Source: Nonomuraea fuscirosea
GTDB taxonomy: Bacteria > Actinomycetota > Actinomycetes > Streptosporangiales > Streptosporangiaceae
Direction of reading: 5' to 3'
NCBI RefSeq assembly: GCF_003001935.1
Contig: NZ_PVNG01000023.1
Location: 124,001-188,000 of the forward strand
Length of the DNA: 64,000 nucleotides
Shown: piece by piece, positions 41,954 through 50,453 of the stretch
Position numbering within the stretch: position 1 is the first letter of the stretch
Layout of the letters: each line of letters starts with the position of its first letter
Position numbers and translations under genes: made by a program
The notes under the pieces: model-generated
What the model was told of the DNA's origin: nothing
What the model saw: only the letters and a program-made list of their open reading frames with translations
The model's database searches: none

Positions 41954-42832
41954 CTAGGCGGTGCCGGAGAGGCGCTCCACGCCGCGCAGCAGCGCCGAGT
42001 GGTCGAGCCCGCCGTCGCCGCTCGCGTTCGCGGAGGCCACGAGCTGGGCCACGAGCGCCCCGAGCGGCAGCACCACGCCGGCCTCGCGGGCCGCCGAGGT
42101 GACGATGCCCATGTCCTTGTGGTGCAGCGCGATGCGGAAGCCGGGCTCGAAGGAGTGCCCGGCCATGTTGGCCCGCTTCTGCGTCAGGACGGCGGAGCCG
42201 GCCAGGCCGCCGCCGAGCACGTCCATCGCCGCCTCCAGGTCCACCCCGTACGCCCGCAGGAACACCACCGCCTCGGCCAGCGCCTCGATGTTGGCCGCCA
42301 CGATGAGCTGGTTGGCGGCCTTGACCGTCTGGCCCGAGCCGCTCGGCCCGACGTGGACGACGGTCTTGCCGACCGCCTCGAAGATCGGCCGCGCGGCCTC
42401 GAAGTCGCCGGCCGCGCCGCCGACCATGATCGACAGGGCGGCGTTCCTGGCCCCGGCCTCTCCGCCGGAGACGGGGGCGTCGAGGTAGCGCAGGCCCCTG
42501 CGGCCCGCCTCCTCGGCCAGCTCGCGGGTGACGTCGGGGCGGATGGAGGAGAAGTCGATGATCAGCGTGCCGGGGGCGGCGTGCGCGAACACGCCGTCGT
42601 CGCCGGTCAGCACGTCCTGGACGTCGGGCGAGTCGGGCACCATGAGCGCGACGACCTCGGCGCCCGTCACGGCGTCGGCGACCGATCCGGCCACCCGCCC
42701 GCCGGCCGCGGCCAGCGGCTTCGCCTTGTCCGGCGACCGGTTGTACCCGGCCACGGCATGCCCGGCCTTGACCAGGTGGACGGCCATGGGCGAGCCCATG
42801 ATGCCGAGACCGATGAAGGCGATGGCGCTCAC
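41954..42832 (-). CDS. glxR: 2-hydroxy-3-oxopropionate reductase (GlxR/HIBADH family)
   Basis: NAD(P)-dependent reductase of 292 residues. The Rossmann motif is IGLGIMGSPMAVHL, the substrate-binding signature DAPVSGGEAGA lies near 119-129, and the catalytic lysine is in GSGQTVKAANQLIVAANIEAL. Last gene of the regulon; with hydroxypyruvate isomerase immediately upstream it would reduce tartronate semialdehyde to glycerate, the standard glyoxylate route. GTG 42832 has AAGGA upstream and overlaps the stop of a 28-codon frame. Other family members use 3-hydroxyisobutyrate, so the exact substrate is inferred from context. Confidence 0.88.
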   Translation of the reverse strand: MSAIAFIGLGIMGSPMAVHLVKAGHAVAGYNRSPDKAKPLAAAGGRVAGSVADAVTGAEVVALMVPDSPDVQDVLTGDDGVFAHAAPGTLIIDFSSIRPDVTRELAEEAGRRGLRYLDAPVSGGEAGARNAALSIMVGGAAGDFEAARPIFEAVGKTVVHVGPSGSGQTVKAANQLIVAANIEALAEAVVFLRAYGVDLEAAMDVLGGGLAGSAVLTQKRANMAGHSFEPGFRIALHHKDMGIVTSAAREAGVVLPLGALVAQLVASANASGDGGLDHSALLRGVERLSGTA

Positions 42833-42915
42833 GTGAGAGATCCTTCCGTGTCGGGTACGGCGTCGCGGGTCGCGTTCAGGGCGGCGTCGCGGGCCGTGTG
42901 CGGGGTCGCGCTCAT
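42829..42915 (-). CDS. Possible 28-codon coupling ORF between hyi and glxR
   Basis: The 79-base gap between the two genes is exactly bridged by a small frame. Its ATG at 42915 overlaps the hyi stop as ATGA and its TGA at 42829-42831 overlaps the glxR start as GTGA. The product would be MSATPHTARDAALNATRDAV plus eight residues, with an internal ARDAALNATRDAV duplication. It may only carry ribosomes across to glxR rather than make a functional peptide. No Shine-Dalgarno of its own. Confidence 0.35.
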   Translation of the reverse strand: MSATPHTARDAALNATRDAVPDTEGSLT

Positions 42916-43721
42916 GGCCGGGTGCCGGGGGCCGGGTCGGCGGCGCGTTGTTCGCGGGGCAGCCAGGTGAAGGCGCCGGGCCTCTCCGCGCGGTATTCCA
43001 GACCTATATAGCCGTCATATCCGGCGGCGTATACGTCGTCGATCCACTGCCGCAGCGGCAGCTCACCCGAACCGGGCGCGCCCCGGCCAGGGGCGTCGGC
43101 GATCTGTACGTGGGCGATGCGCGCCGCGTGCCGGTCGATGACGGCGGCCACGTCGTCGCCGTTGACGGCCAGGTGGTAGAAGTCGGCGAGCAGCCCGAGG
43201 TTGGGCACGTCGCCCAGCCGGTCGAGCACGGCCACGGCGTCGGCGGCCGTCAGCAGCGGATAGCGCGGCGCGCCGCTGACCGGCTCAAGCAGCACCGTGC
43301 CCGAGACGCCCTTGGCGCAGGCGGTCAGCAGCTCGGCGGCCAGCTCGTCCTGCTCGGCGGCGTCGGCGCCGTCGATCCGGTTGCCGTAGAGGGCGTTGAA
43401 CGCGCGGCAGCCGAGCCGCTCGCCGATCGCGGCCACCACGGGGATGTTGTCGAGCAGTTCGCGTGAGCGGCCCGGCCACGACACGACGCCGCGGTCACCG
43501 CCCGGCATGTCGCCGGCGAAGAAGTTGAGCCCGGTGAGCCGCACGCCCGCGTTCTCGACCGCGGCGATGAACGCGTCCACCTCACGGTCGTCCGGCACCG
43601 CCACCGGCCACGGCCACCAGAACTCGACGGCGGTGAACCCGTCGGCCGCCGCCGCGGCGGGCCGCTCCAGCAACGGCAGGTCGGTGTAGAGGAGAGAACA
43701 GTTGACGCTCCACCTGGTCAC
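42912..43721 (-). CDS. hyi: Hydroxypyruvate isomerase family sugar isomerase
   Basis: A 269-residue TIM-barrel enzyme of the xylose-isomerase-like superfamily. Hyi features are the opening SVNCSLLYTDLPLLERPAAA, the metal and substrate segment LNFFAGDMPGGDRG, the Glu in LLEPVS, the DFYHLAVNGDD stretch and the late Glu in YIGLEYRAE. It would interconvert hydroxypyruvate and tartronate semialdehyde. GTG 43721 overlaps the GntR stop (GTGA). Confidence 0.9.
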   Translation of the reverse strand: MTRWSVNCSLLYTDLPLLERPAAAAADGFTAVEFWWPWPVAVPDDREVDAFIAAVENAGVRLTGLNFFAGDMPGGDRGVVSWPGRSRELLDNIPVVAAIGERLGCRAFNALYGNRIDGADAAEQDELAAELLTACAKGVSGTVLLEPVSGAPRYPLLTAADAVAVLDRLGDVPNLGLLADFYHLAVNGDDVAAVIDRHAARIAHVQIADAPGRGAPGSGELPLRQWIDDVYAAGYDGYIGLEYRAERPGAFTWLPREQRAADPAPGTRP

Positions 43722-44440
43722 GCGTGGGCCTCTTCCGATCGTTCACGGCGCAGCTGGCCGAGCAGCCGCCCCTGGGCCTGGTCGAGATGGTGGGCCAGGC
43801 ACTGCTGCGCCCGCTCGGGGTCGCCGTCGCCGATGGCCTTGAGGATGTCGTCGTGCTCGTGCGCCACGTTCATCGGGTCCGTGGTGCGGTGGGCCTGGAA
43901 CTGGCCCATGGTCAGGTGCACCTCGCCGAGGATGACCTCGTGCATCCGCGCCAGGCGGCGGCTGCCGACGGCGGCCACCAACGCGGAGTGGAAGGCGATG
44001 TCGGCCTCGACCTGAGTGGCGAACGCCCCGGCATGGGATCCCTGGTCGGAGCCGTGCTGGGCCGCGTCGCCGGCCGCCGCCCTCATCGCCGCCTGGGCAC
44101 GCACCGCCTCGGGCGGCACCGTGCCGGCGCGGGCCAGCGCCACGACCGCCGCCCGTTCGACGGTCTCGCGGCTGAAGTAGAGGTCGCGGATCTCCGCCTC
44201 GTCCAGCTTGGGGACGACGGCGGTCTTGTGCGTGGTACGGCGCAGCAGCCCGAGCGCGGTCAGCCGTTCGAGGCAGGCCTTGGCGGTGGGGCGTGCGACG
44301 CTGTACTCGTTGGCGATCCGGATCTCGGTGAGCTTCTCCCCCGGGGCGATGTCGCCGTTGACGATGCGCTTGCGTACCGACTCGTAGAGCGCTTCCGTCA
44401 GTGATGATGGTCCGAGAGGAAAGCTGGGCTTACCGTCCAT
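43718..44440 (-). CDS. GntR family regulator, FadR/FCD type
   Basis: A 240-residue regulator. GGGAGGAG sits 5 bases before ATG 44440, which rules out the longer start at 44476. Winged HTH about residues 12-80 (YESVRKRIVNGDIAPGEKL, then NEYSVARPTAKACLERL); the C-terminal FCD ligand domain contains ADIAFHSALVAAVGSRRL and a metal-binding His set (HSAL, HEHDDI, HHLDQ). It is the first gene of the regulator-hyi-glxR unit and its own promoter carries a matching operator, so it likely represses itself and the whole sugar locus until a metabolite appears. Confidence 0.93.
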   Translation of the reverse strand: MDGKPSFPLGPSSLTEALYESVRKRIVNGDIAPGEKLTEIRIANEYSVARPTAKACLERLTALGLLRRTTHKTAVVPKLDEAEIRDLYFSRETVERAAVVALARAGTVPPEAVRAQAAMRAAAGDAAQHGSDQGSHAGAFATQVEADIAFHSALVAAVGSRRLARMHEVILGEVHLTMGQFQAHRTTDPMNVAHEHDDILKAIGDGDPERAQQCLAHHLDQAQGRLLGQLRRERSEEAHA

Positions 44441-44465
44441 GGAACTCCTCCCAGATAAGGCAAAA

Positions 44466-44476
44466 TCGTCAGACAA
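44466..44476 (-). promoter_or_regulatory. GntR operator 1 at the regulator's own promoter
   Basis: TCGTCAGACAA (read on plus) fits TNGTNNNACNA, the known FadR-subfamily consensus. On the minus strand a good -10 TATACT lies at 44476-44481, so the operator covers the transcription start region about 26 bases before the regulator's ATG. Confidence 0.7.
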
Positions 44477-44490
44477 GTATACTCGGACTC

Positions 44491-45417
44491 TCAGTAGCCG
44501 GCGGCCTTGTCGACGACGTTGCGCAGCGGCTCGCCCCTGACGAAACGGCCCAGGTTGTCCAGCAGGATGTCCAGGCCGCGGCCCGCCGTCTCGCGGGTGG
44601 TGGCGCCGTTGTGCGGGGTGACGATGACGTTCGGCAGCGACCAGAACGGGCTGGCCGGCGGCAGCGGCTCCACGCCGTGGGCGTCCAGGCCCGCGCCGGC
44701 GATCTCACCCCGGCGCAGCGCGTCCAGCAGGGCGTCGTCGTCGGCGATGCCGCCGCGCGAGACGCAGACGAAGCAGGCCGTCGGCTTCATCGCGGCGAAC
44801 TCCGCCCGGCCGAACCGTCCCGCGGTCACGGGGGTGAGCGGCGCGGTGACCACCACGTAGTCGGACTCGGCCAGGAAGCGCGGGAACTCGTCCTGGCCGA
44901 GCAGCTCGTCCACGCCGGGAGCGGGGGCGTCCCTCCTGCGCACGCCCAGCACCCGCATGTGGAACGCCTTCGCCTTGGCGGCCAGGTCGAGGCCCGCGTG
45001 GCCGAGCCCGTACAGGCCGATGGTCTTGCCGGCCAGCTCGCCGTGCGGGTAGCGCTCCCAGCGGCGCTCGGACTGGGCGCGCAGCCAGCGCGGCACGTCC
45101 CTGTCGAGCATGAGGAGCAGCAGCATCGCGTGCTCGGCCAGCGGGACGGCGCCGTTGCCGGTGGCGGAGGTGAGCGTGATGTCGCTCGCCAGCAGCCCCT
45201 CGGACAGGACGCCGTCCACGCCCGCCGCCGGGCTGTGCACCCAGCGCAGCCGGCCCGCCTTGGCCAGCAGCGGCTCGGGCACCTTCCCGACGACGGCGTC
45301 GGCCAGCTCGATGCCTTCGCCCGGGTCGGCGGCGAACTCGACCTGCGCGGCACCGGCCGCCCTGCGGATGCGGCGGCGGGCGAGCTCGTCGTGGTCGCCG
45401 GTGATGATGATCCTCAT
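44491..45417 (-). CDS. D-2-hydroxyacid dehydrogenase
   Basis: A 308-residue NAD(P)-linked enzyme of the D-isomer-specific 2-hydroxyacid dehydrogenase family. NAD-binding IGLYGLGHAGLDLAAK, catalytic Arg in CVSRGG, Glu in GVEPLPP and His in TPHNGA are intact. It closes the ABC-importer unit, overlapping the permease stop (ATGA). In this setting glyoxylate/hydroxypyruvate reduction is likely, linking with Hyi and GlxR. Confidence 0.9.
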   Translation of the reverse strand: MRIIITGDHDELARRRIRRAAGAAQVEFAADPGEGIELADAVVGKVPEPLLAKAGRLRWVHSPAAGVDGVLSEGLLASDITLTSATGNGAVPLAEHAMLLLLMLDRDVPRWLRAQSERRWERYPHGELAGKTIGLYGLGHAGLDLAAKAKAFHMRVLGVRRRDAPAPGVDELLGQDEFPRFLAESDYVVVTAPLTPVTAGRFGRAEFAAMKPTACFVCVSRGGIADDDALLDALRRGEIAGAGLDAHGVEPLPPASPFWSLPNVIVTPHNGATTRETAGRGLDILLDNLGRFVRGEPLRNVVDKAAGY

Positions 45418-46301
45418 TTGAGCCCCGTGGTGGCGATGCCGCGGATGAGCTGCTTCTGGGCGATGGCGAAGAAGATGAGCACCGGTAGCAGGGACACCAG
45501 CGACATCGCGAACAACATGCCCACACCGCCCTGCGTCTCGGAGTCGACCATGGAGTTCAGCGCCACCGGCACCGTGAACATCTTCGGCGAGGTGAGATAG
45601 ATCAGCGGGACGAAGAAGTCGTTCCAGGTCCAGATGAAGGTGAAGATCGTGGTGGTGACCAGGGCGGGCCGCATCAGCGGGAGGACCACGTACCAGAAGG
45701 TGCGGAACGGGCCCGAGCCGTCGATCCAGGCCGCCCGGTCCAGGTCACGCGGGATCGTCCTGATGAACTGGACCATCAGGTAGATGAAGAACGCGTCGGT
45801 GGCCAGGAACTTCGGGATGAGCAGCGGATAGTAGGTGTTCACCAGGTCGAGCTGCGAGAAGAAGATGTACTGCGGGATCACCAGCACGTGCATCGGCAGC
45901 ATCACCGACAGCAGCGTGATGGCGAGATAGACCCCGCGCATCCTGAACTCCAGCCGGGCCAGCGCGTACGCGGTGAGCGAGCAGGAGAACAGGTTGCCGA
46001 TGATCGAGCCGACGGTGACCAGCAGCGAGTTGAGGAAGAAGACGGTGAACGGCCGGTTGAGCGCGTTCCAGCCCGCGACGAAGTTGTCGAAGGTGACCTC
46101 GCTGGGGATGAGCCCCGGCTCGGTCAGGATGAGGTGGTCGGGCTTGAGCGAGCTGACGATCATCCAGATCAGCGGATAGAGCATCAGCAGCACGAAGACG
46201 CCCAGGCCGAGGTGCTTGAGCAGGTCCCGGCGCCCACGCCGGCGCAGGACCGCCGTGGTGCGGGCGCGCGCGGAGTCGAGCGAGGTCGTCGCGGTCGTCA
46301 T
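45414..46301 (-). CDS. Carbohydrate ABC transporter permease, MalG type
   Basis: A 295-residue permease with six membrane helices. The EAA loop is readable as RDLDRAAWIDGSGPFRTFWYVVLPLMRP when split around the conserved glycine; only its first half is quoted here as RDLDRAAWIDGSG. CUT1-family importers with such paired permeases carry oligosaccharides or glycosides. Its start shares one base with the MalF-type stop. The ATPase is not encoded here and is probably a shared MsiK-like protein. Confidence 0.92.
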   Translation of the reverse strand: MTTATTSLDSARARTTAVLRRRGRRDLLKHLGLGVFVLLMLYPLIWMIVSSLKPDHLILTEPGLIPSEVTFDNFVAGWNALNRPFTVFFLNSLLVTVGSIIGNLFSCSLTAYALARLEFRMRGVYLAITLLSVMLPMHVLVIPQYIFFSQLDLVNTYYPLLIPKFLATDAFFIYLMVQFIRTIPRDLDRAAWIDGSGPFRTFWYVVLPLMRPALVTTTIFTFIWTWNDFFVPLIYLTSPKMFTVPVALNSMVDSETQGGVGMLFAMSLVSLLPVLIFFAIAQKQLIRGIATTGLK

Positions 46302-47185
46302 CAGTCGTCTCCGTAGAAGACCCAGTACCTCGACAGGACGAAGTGCACGGCCGTCACCAGGCCGATGGCCGCCATCAGCACCCAGGCCAGCGCGGAGGCG
46401 TAGCCCATGTCGAAGTTCGTGAATCCCTGCTGGTAGATGTAGAGCGTGTAGAACAGCGTCGAGTTGGCGGGGCCTCCGGTGCCGCCGCTGACGACGTGGG
46501 CCTGGGTGAAGGTCTGGAACGCGCCGATCGTCTGCAGGATCAGGTTGAAGAAGATGATCGGGGTGAGCAGGGGGATCGTGACCGCGGTGAACTGGCGCAC
46601 GATTCCGGCGCCGTCCACCTTGACGGCCTCATACAGCTCCTCGGGGATCTGGCGCAGGCCGGCCAGGAAGATCACCATGGGTGAGCCGAAGGTCCAGACG
46701 TTCAGCACGATCAGCGTGGACAGCGACAGGCTGGGGTTCTGCAGCCAGCTCCCGAGTTCGAGACCGAAGATCGACAGCGCCCGGTCGACCAGGCCGTTGT
46801 CGCCGAAGATCTGCCGCCACAGGATGGCCACGGCGACGCTGGTGCCGAGCAGCGAGGGCAGGTAGAAGGCGCTGCGGTAGAAGGCCAGGCCGCGCAGGCC
46901 GCGGTCGAGGATCAGGGCGAGCAGCAGCGCGAAGCCGAGTTGCAGCGGGATGGAGACGACGACGTAGACCGCGGTCACGCGGACGGCGGCCCAGAAGTAG
47001 TCGTCCTGGAACATGCGCTCGAAGTTCTCCAGGCCGTTGAACTTCGGCGAGCTGAGGATGTTGTAGTCGGTGAAGGCCAGGTAGAGGGAGGCGATCAGGG
47101 GTACGGCCGTGACCAGGACGAGGCCCAGCCACCAGGGGATCAGGAAGACGTGTGCGGCGCCGCCCTGACGATGGAGCTTCGACAT
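46301..47185 (-). CDS. Carbohydrate ABC transporter permease, MalF type
   Basis: A 294-residue permease with six helices and the EAA loop IPEELYEAVKVDGAG followed by the TIPLLTPIIFFNL helix. First permease after the binding protein (8-base gap), typical CUT1 order of binding protein, MalF, MalG. Confidence 0.92.
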   Translation of the reverse strand: MSKLHRQGGAAHVFLIPWWLGLVLVTAVPLIASLYLAFTDYNILSSPKFNGLENFERMFQDDYFWAAVRVTAVYVVVSIPLQLGFALLLALILDRGLRGLAFYRSAFYLPSLLGTSVAVAILWRQIFGDNGLVDRALSIFGLELGSWLQNPSLSLSTLIVLNVWTFGSPMVIFLAGLRQIPEELYEAVKVDGAGIVRQFTAVTIPLLTPIIFFNLILQTIGAFQTFTQAHVVSGGTGGPANSTLFYTLYIYQQGFTNFDMGYASALAWVLMAAIGLVTAVHFVLSRYWVFYGDD

Positions 47186-47193
47186 GGGGGTTC

Positions 47194-48483
47194 CTACTTG
47201 GCGCGGGCGATGCCGGCCGAGATCTCGTCGAGCAGTCGTTTGGCGCCGTCGGCGGTGCTCAGGCGGCCGAGTGAGATCTCCTCGGCGACCCTGGCCATGG
47301 CGGTGCGCCAGGTGCTGGTGCCGGGGGGCGCCTCGAAGCGGGGGCGGCGCTCGGCCTTGCGGCTGACCTGTACGGCGTCGAGCGACTCCTTGTCGTCACC
47401 CTGCGCGGCGGCCAGCGTCTGCTCGAAGACCTTGGGGTTGACCGGCGCGCCCATGGTGAGGCCGACGGTCTTGATCATCGCGGGGTCGTTGGTGTTGTAG
47501 CTGATGAGCTTGCCCGCGGCCTCCAGCTTGTCGTCGTCGATGCCCTGGTAGATGGCCATCCGGGGGTAGTAGAGGAACGGGTGCCCGGCCTGCGCGTCCT
47601 TGGCCGCCGGAACGCTGCGCAGCTTGAAGGAGTAGTCGGGGAACATCTTGGCGTCGTCGATGATGTGGTTGGAGTTGCCGACCTTGGCCAGCACCTTCTT
47701 GCCGACCAGGGCCCAGTCGGGGCCCATGCCCTCCTGCTCGCTCAGCGTCAGCACCGCGCCGGCCTTCTGCATCTTGTCCCACCAGTCGAACCAGGCCCGG
47801 ACGCTGTCGGCGGTGAAGCCGGGGTTGCCGTCCTCGCTCCAGAGCAGCTCGCCGCGCTGGCGCAGCCAGGCCTCGAACACCATGTCGGCGTCGGCCTCGT
47901 ACGGCATGCCCTTGCGCTGCTTCGGGTTGTCCTTGGAGTAGTCGATGAGGAACTCCGACCAGGCGTCCCAGTCGGCGTCGGCCGGCGGGAGCTTGACGCC
48001 GTCCTCCTCGGCGAACGTCTCGTTGTAACGGAAGACGGGGACGAAGATGCCGAACGGCATGGTGTTGAGCTGCCCGCCCAGCTTGAACGACTCCAGCTCC
48101 TCCTTGGAGTAGTCGGCCAGGTCGACGCTGGGCACCTCGTCGAGGCGCCGGTAGATGTTGCTCTTGTGGTAGGTCATGACCTGCGCCGAGGCGACCCAGA
48201 AGATGTCGGCCACGTCGCGGGCGGCCATCTGGGTGGTCATGCGCTCCTGGAAGGCGGTGTAGTCGGCGAACTCCGGTTCGACCTGGATGCCCGGGTTCTT
48301 GGCCGCGAACTCCTTGAGTGCCTTCGTGTAGTTCTGCTGCCGGACGTTGTTGCCCCACCACGCGTACCGCAGCGTGGTGCCGTCACCGCCGCCCGAGTCG
48401 CCGGCGCCGCACGCCGTCAGGCCGGCCCCCAGTGCCCCGGCCGCCGCCAGCTTCAGAAACCCCCGCCGATCCAGTCCGCTCAT
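47194..48483 (-). CDS. Carbohydrate ABC transporter substrate-binding lipoprotein
   Basis: A 429-residue extracellular binding protein. The N terminus combines a twin-arginine motif (DRRGFLKLAAAGALG) with a lipobox ending at Cys (GLTACGAG), so it is a Tat-exported lipoprotein. The body starts LRYAWWGNNVRQ and continues with the type 1 sugar-binding pattern (FAAKNPGIQVEPEFADY, FWVASAQVMTYHKSN). ATG 48483 is preceded by GGGAG; the adjoining GTG 48486 is equally possible. It heads the importer unit and lies downstream of two GntR operators. Confidence 0.93.
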   Translation of the reverse strand: MSGLDRRGFLKLAAAGALGAGLTACGAGDSGGGDGTTLRYAWWGNNVRQQNYTKALKEFAAKNPGIQVEPEFADYTAFQERMTTQMAARDVADIFWVASAQVMTYHKSNIYRRLDEVPSVDLADYSKEELESFKLGGQLNTMPFGIFVPVFRYNETFAEEDGVKLPPADADWDAWSEFLIDYSKDNPKQRKGMPYEADADMVFEAWLRQRGELLWSEDGNPGFTADSVRAWFDWWDKMQKAGAVLTLSEQEGMGPDWALVGKKVLAKVGNSNHIIDDAKMFPDYSFKLRSVPAAKDAQAGHPFLYYPRMAIYQGIDDDKLEAAGKLISYNTNDPAMIKTVGLTMGAPVNPKVFEQTLAAAQGDDKESLDAVQVSRKAERRPRFEAPPGTSTWRTAMARVAEEISLGRLSTADGAKRLLDEISAGIARAK

Positions 48484-48545
48484 CACGTTGTTCTCCCGTC
48501 GTTCTCACAGGGGACCGGCTACCCCGGTGATGGTCCAGTGTTCAT

Positions 48546-48590
48546 TTGTCTAACGAGACCGTCAATAGGTCATGAATACTTGTTTGACAA
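48546..48590 (-). promoter_or_regulatory. Promoter with GntR operators 2a and 2b before the ABC importer
   Basis: TTGTCTAACGA (48546-48556) and TTGTTTGACAA (48580-48590) both match TNGTNNNACNA, with 34 bases between starts. A -35-like TTGACG lies on the minus strand at 48560-48565, and 17 bases on is AACACT; site 2a falls in that spacer and site 2b just upstream of the -35, inside the end of the preceding hydrolase gene. Binding would block initiation of the importer unit. Confidence 0.7.
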
Positions 48591-50453
48591 TTTCACGACT
48601 TCGAAGAGGCCGATCTCCGGCAACCGCACCCGGCCGCCGTCCACCTCCAGGGGGCGGTCCGCGCGCAGCGCGTGCGCCTCCCACTCGCCCGGCCAGGGCA
48701 GGTCGAGCCACGATTCCGCGATCGGCAGCGGCCGGCGGAAGCGCTGGTCGGCGTCGCCCGAGCGGTTCAGCAGATGGATCACCCGGAGGTCCCCGGCGCG
48801 GGCGGGCACGATCTCCGCCTGCTCGGGCAGCCCCGTCCCGACGGCGAGGCCGGCGGGCAGGCGGTCGGCGAACAGGTCGCGATGGGCGCTCAGCCCGGTC
48901 TCCCGGTAACCGCGGCCGACCGTCCACGGCATCAGCACGCCCCTCCCCCTGCCGTAGGGGGCGCTCAGCCAGCCGGGATGGCCGGTCTCCAGATGGCCGT
49001 GGCACTTCTCCGGCGGGCCGTACCTGGCCCTGGAGAGCGCGGGCAGGCCCGTCTCCGCTCCCGGCGCGGGCTCGACCACGTGGAAGGCTCCGATCACCGG
49101 CACCATGCCGCGGTCACCGCACAGATGCAGCGAGCGGACGGACTCCTCCGTCGTGTACGCGGCCAGCCGGCGGGCGACGGGCAGGCAGGCGAGCCCGACG
49201 TCGCTCGACCCGGTCGCCAGCACGGTGCCGCCCGACTCGGCGTAGGCGTCCAGCACCTCGGGACGGCTCAGCGCGCCGGCGTCGGGCAGCACGACCAGCT
49301 CGTACCTGGACAGGTCGCTCGCCGCCAGCTTCTCCTCGGGCAGCACGTCGAAGGGCACGTGCCGCTCCAGCAGCGCCAGGTAGAGCCCCTGGAACTCGGC
49401 CCGCTCCCCTTCGGGGCGGACCAGCAGCGTGCGCGCCTCGGAGACCAGGTCCCGGTAGACCTCGGCGTGGTCACGGTGGAACCGGGTCAGCTCGCCGGCG
49501 ACCTCCAGGCACTCGTACGGGCTGTCGTCCGGCGTCCCCATGATGTACGTGGACGGGATCGCCCCCCGCGAGATCGCCTGCAGCAGATACTGGGCGAAAT
49601 GGTGAGGCTCCTCCCCCGCCATCCGGTACGGCATGTCCACGAACCCCACCGAGTTGACCAGCACCGGCACCTCAGGCCGATACGACTTGGCCGCGCTGAC
49701 GTGCTCGCTGGTCCGGTGGTGCCAGAGGGGCCGGCCGACCGCGTTGTTCGCCTCGTGGAAGACGATGTCGGCGTGCTCGCCCAGAATGAGCGCCGCCTCG
49801 GGCCTGCGCCCGGCGATCTCGGCCCGGATCCTGGCGTGCAGGTCGTCCAGCGTCGCACGCGTGAACGCGCGCCACCGGGCGTCCGCCCGTTCCGGGAGCT
49901 CACCGTCGTAGCGGCGGGCGCAGGCCAGGCAGTGGCAGACGCCCCAGTATCTGCGGCTGTAGTCCACTTCGTTGAACGACATCCAGTTGAGGAAGAAGCC
50001 GTCGATCTCGTAGCGGTCGAGCACCTCCCCGATCACCTCGAACAGCTTGACCTGGTAGTAGTCGCCGCTCGGGCACACGCTGGTGAGGCCGTTGTAGACC
50101 TGCCGCTCGCCGGCGGGTGAGACGAAGCACCACTCGGGATGCCGCTCGGCCCGCCGGTGGTCGATCTTGGAGAAGTCCATCCTGGCCAGCACGCGCACCC
50201 CCCTGCGCCGGGCCGCCGCCACCGCGTCGCCGATCAGGTCGCCGGACGGGCGCTCGGCCAGGTGCGGGTTGCGCGTCTGGAAGTCCAGGCCGGTCGGATA
50301 GTTCGACAGGATGCCGCCGACGCTGATCAGCCAGGCGTTCGCGCCGAACTCCTCCAGCCGGTCCAGCACCCGCTCGACGTCCAGCCCGGCGTCCACCTCG
50401 CGGAGGTTGGTCTGGAACATCCGGAACGGCTCGCGCCACCAGACCCGGCTCAC
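48570..50453 (-). CDS. Putative glycoside hydrolase, GHL6/GH42-like (second of two)
   Basis: A 627-residue protein without signal peptide. The N-terminal barrel (to about 330) has FGANAWLISVGG, RVLARMDFSKIDHRRAERHP and EIDGFFLNWMSFNEVDY, the pattern of the hypothetical glycosyl hydrolase GHL6 family. A flavodoxin-like beta-galactosidase trimerisation domain follows (YELVVLPDAGALSRPEVLDA) and a beta-rich C terminus. The GTG start at 50453 overlaps the previous stop (GTGA). Candidate acid residues are in GFFLNW and GEHADIVFHE. Probably cleaves the imported oligosaccharide; linkage unknown. It is a diverged paralogue of its upstream neighbour. Confidence 0.85.
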   Translation of the reverse strand: MSRVWWREPFRMFQTNLREVDAGLDVERVLDRLEEFGANAWLISVGGILSNYPTGLDFQTRNPHLAERPSGDLIGDAVAAARRRGVRVLARMDFSKIDHRRAERHPEWCFVSPAGERQVYNGLTSVCPSGDYYQVKLFEVIGEVLDRYEIDGFFLNWMSFNEVDYSRRYWGVCHCLACARRYDGELPERADARWRAFTRATLDDLHARIRAEIAGRRPEAALILGEHADIVFHEANNAVGRPLWHHRTSEHVSAAKSYRPEVPVLVNSVGFVDMPYRMAGEEPHHFAQYLLQAISRGAIPSTYIMGTPDDSPYECLEVAGELTRFHRDHAEVYRDLVSEARTLLVRPEGERAEFQGLYLALLERHVPFDVLPEEKLAASDLSRYELVVLPDAGALSRPEVLDAYAESGGTVLATGSSDVGLACLPVARRLAAYTTEESVRSLHLCGDRGMVPVIGAFHVVEPAPGAETGLPALSRARYGPPEKCHGHLETGHPGWLSAPYGRGRGVLMPWTVGRGYRETGLSAHRDLFADRLPAGLAVGTGLPEQAEIVPARAGDLRVIHLLNRSGDADQRFRRPLPIAESWLDLPWPGEWEAHALRADRPLEVDGGRVRLPEIGLFEVVKLSNKYS

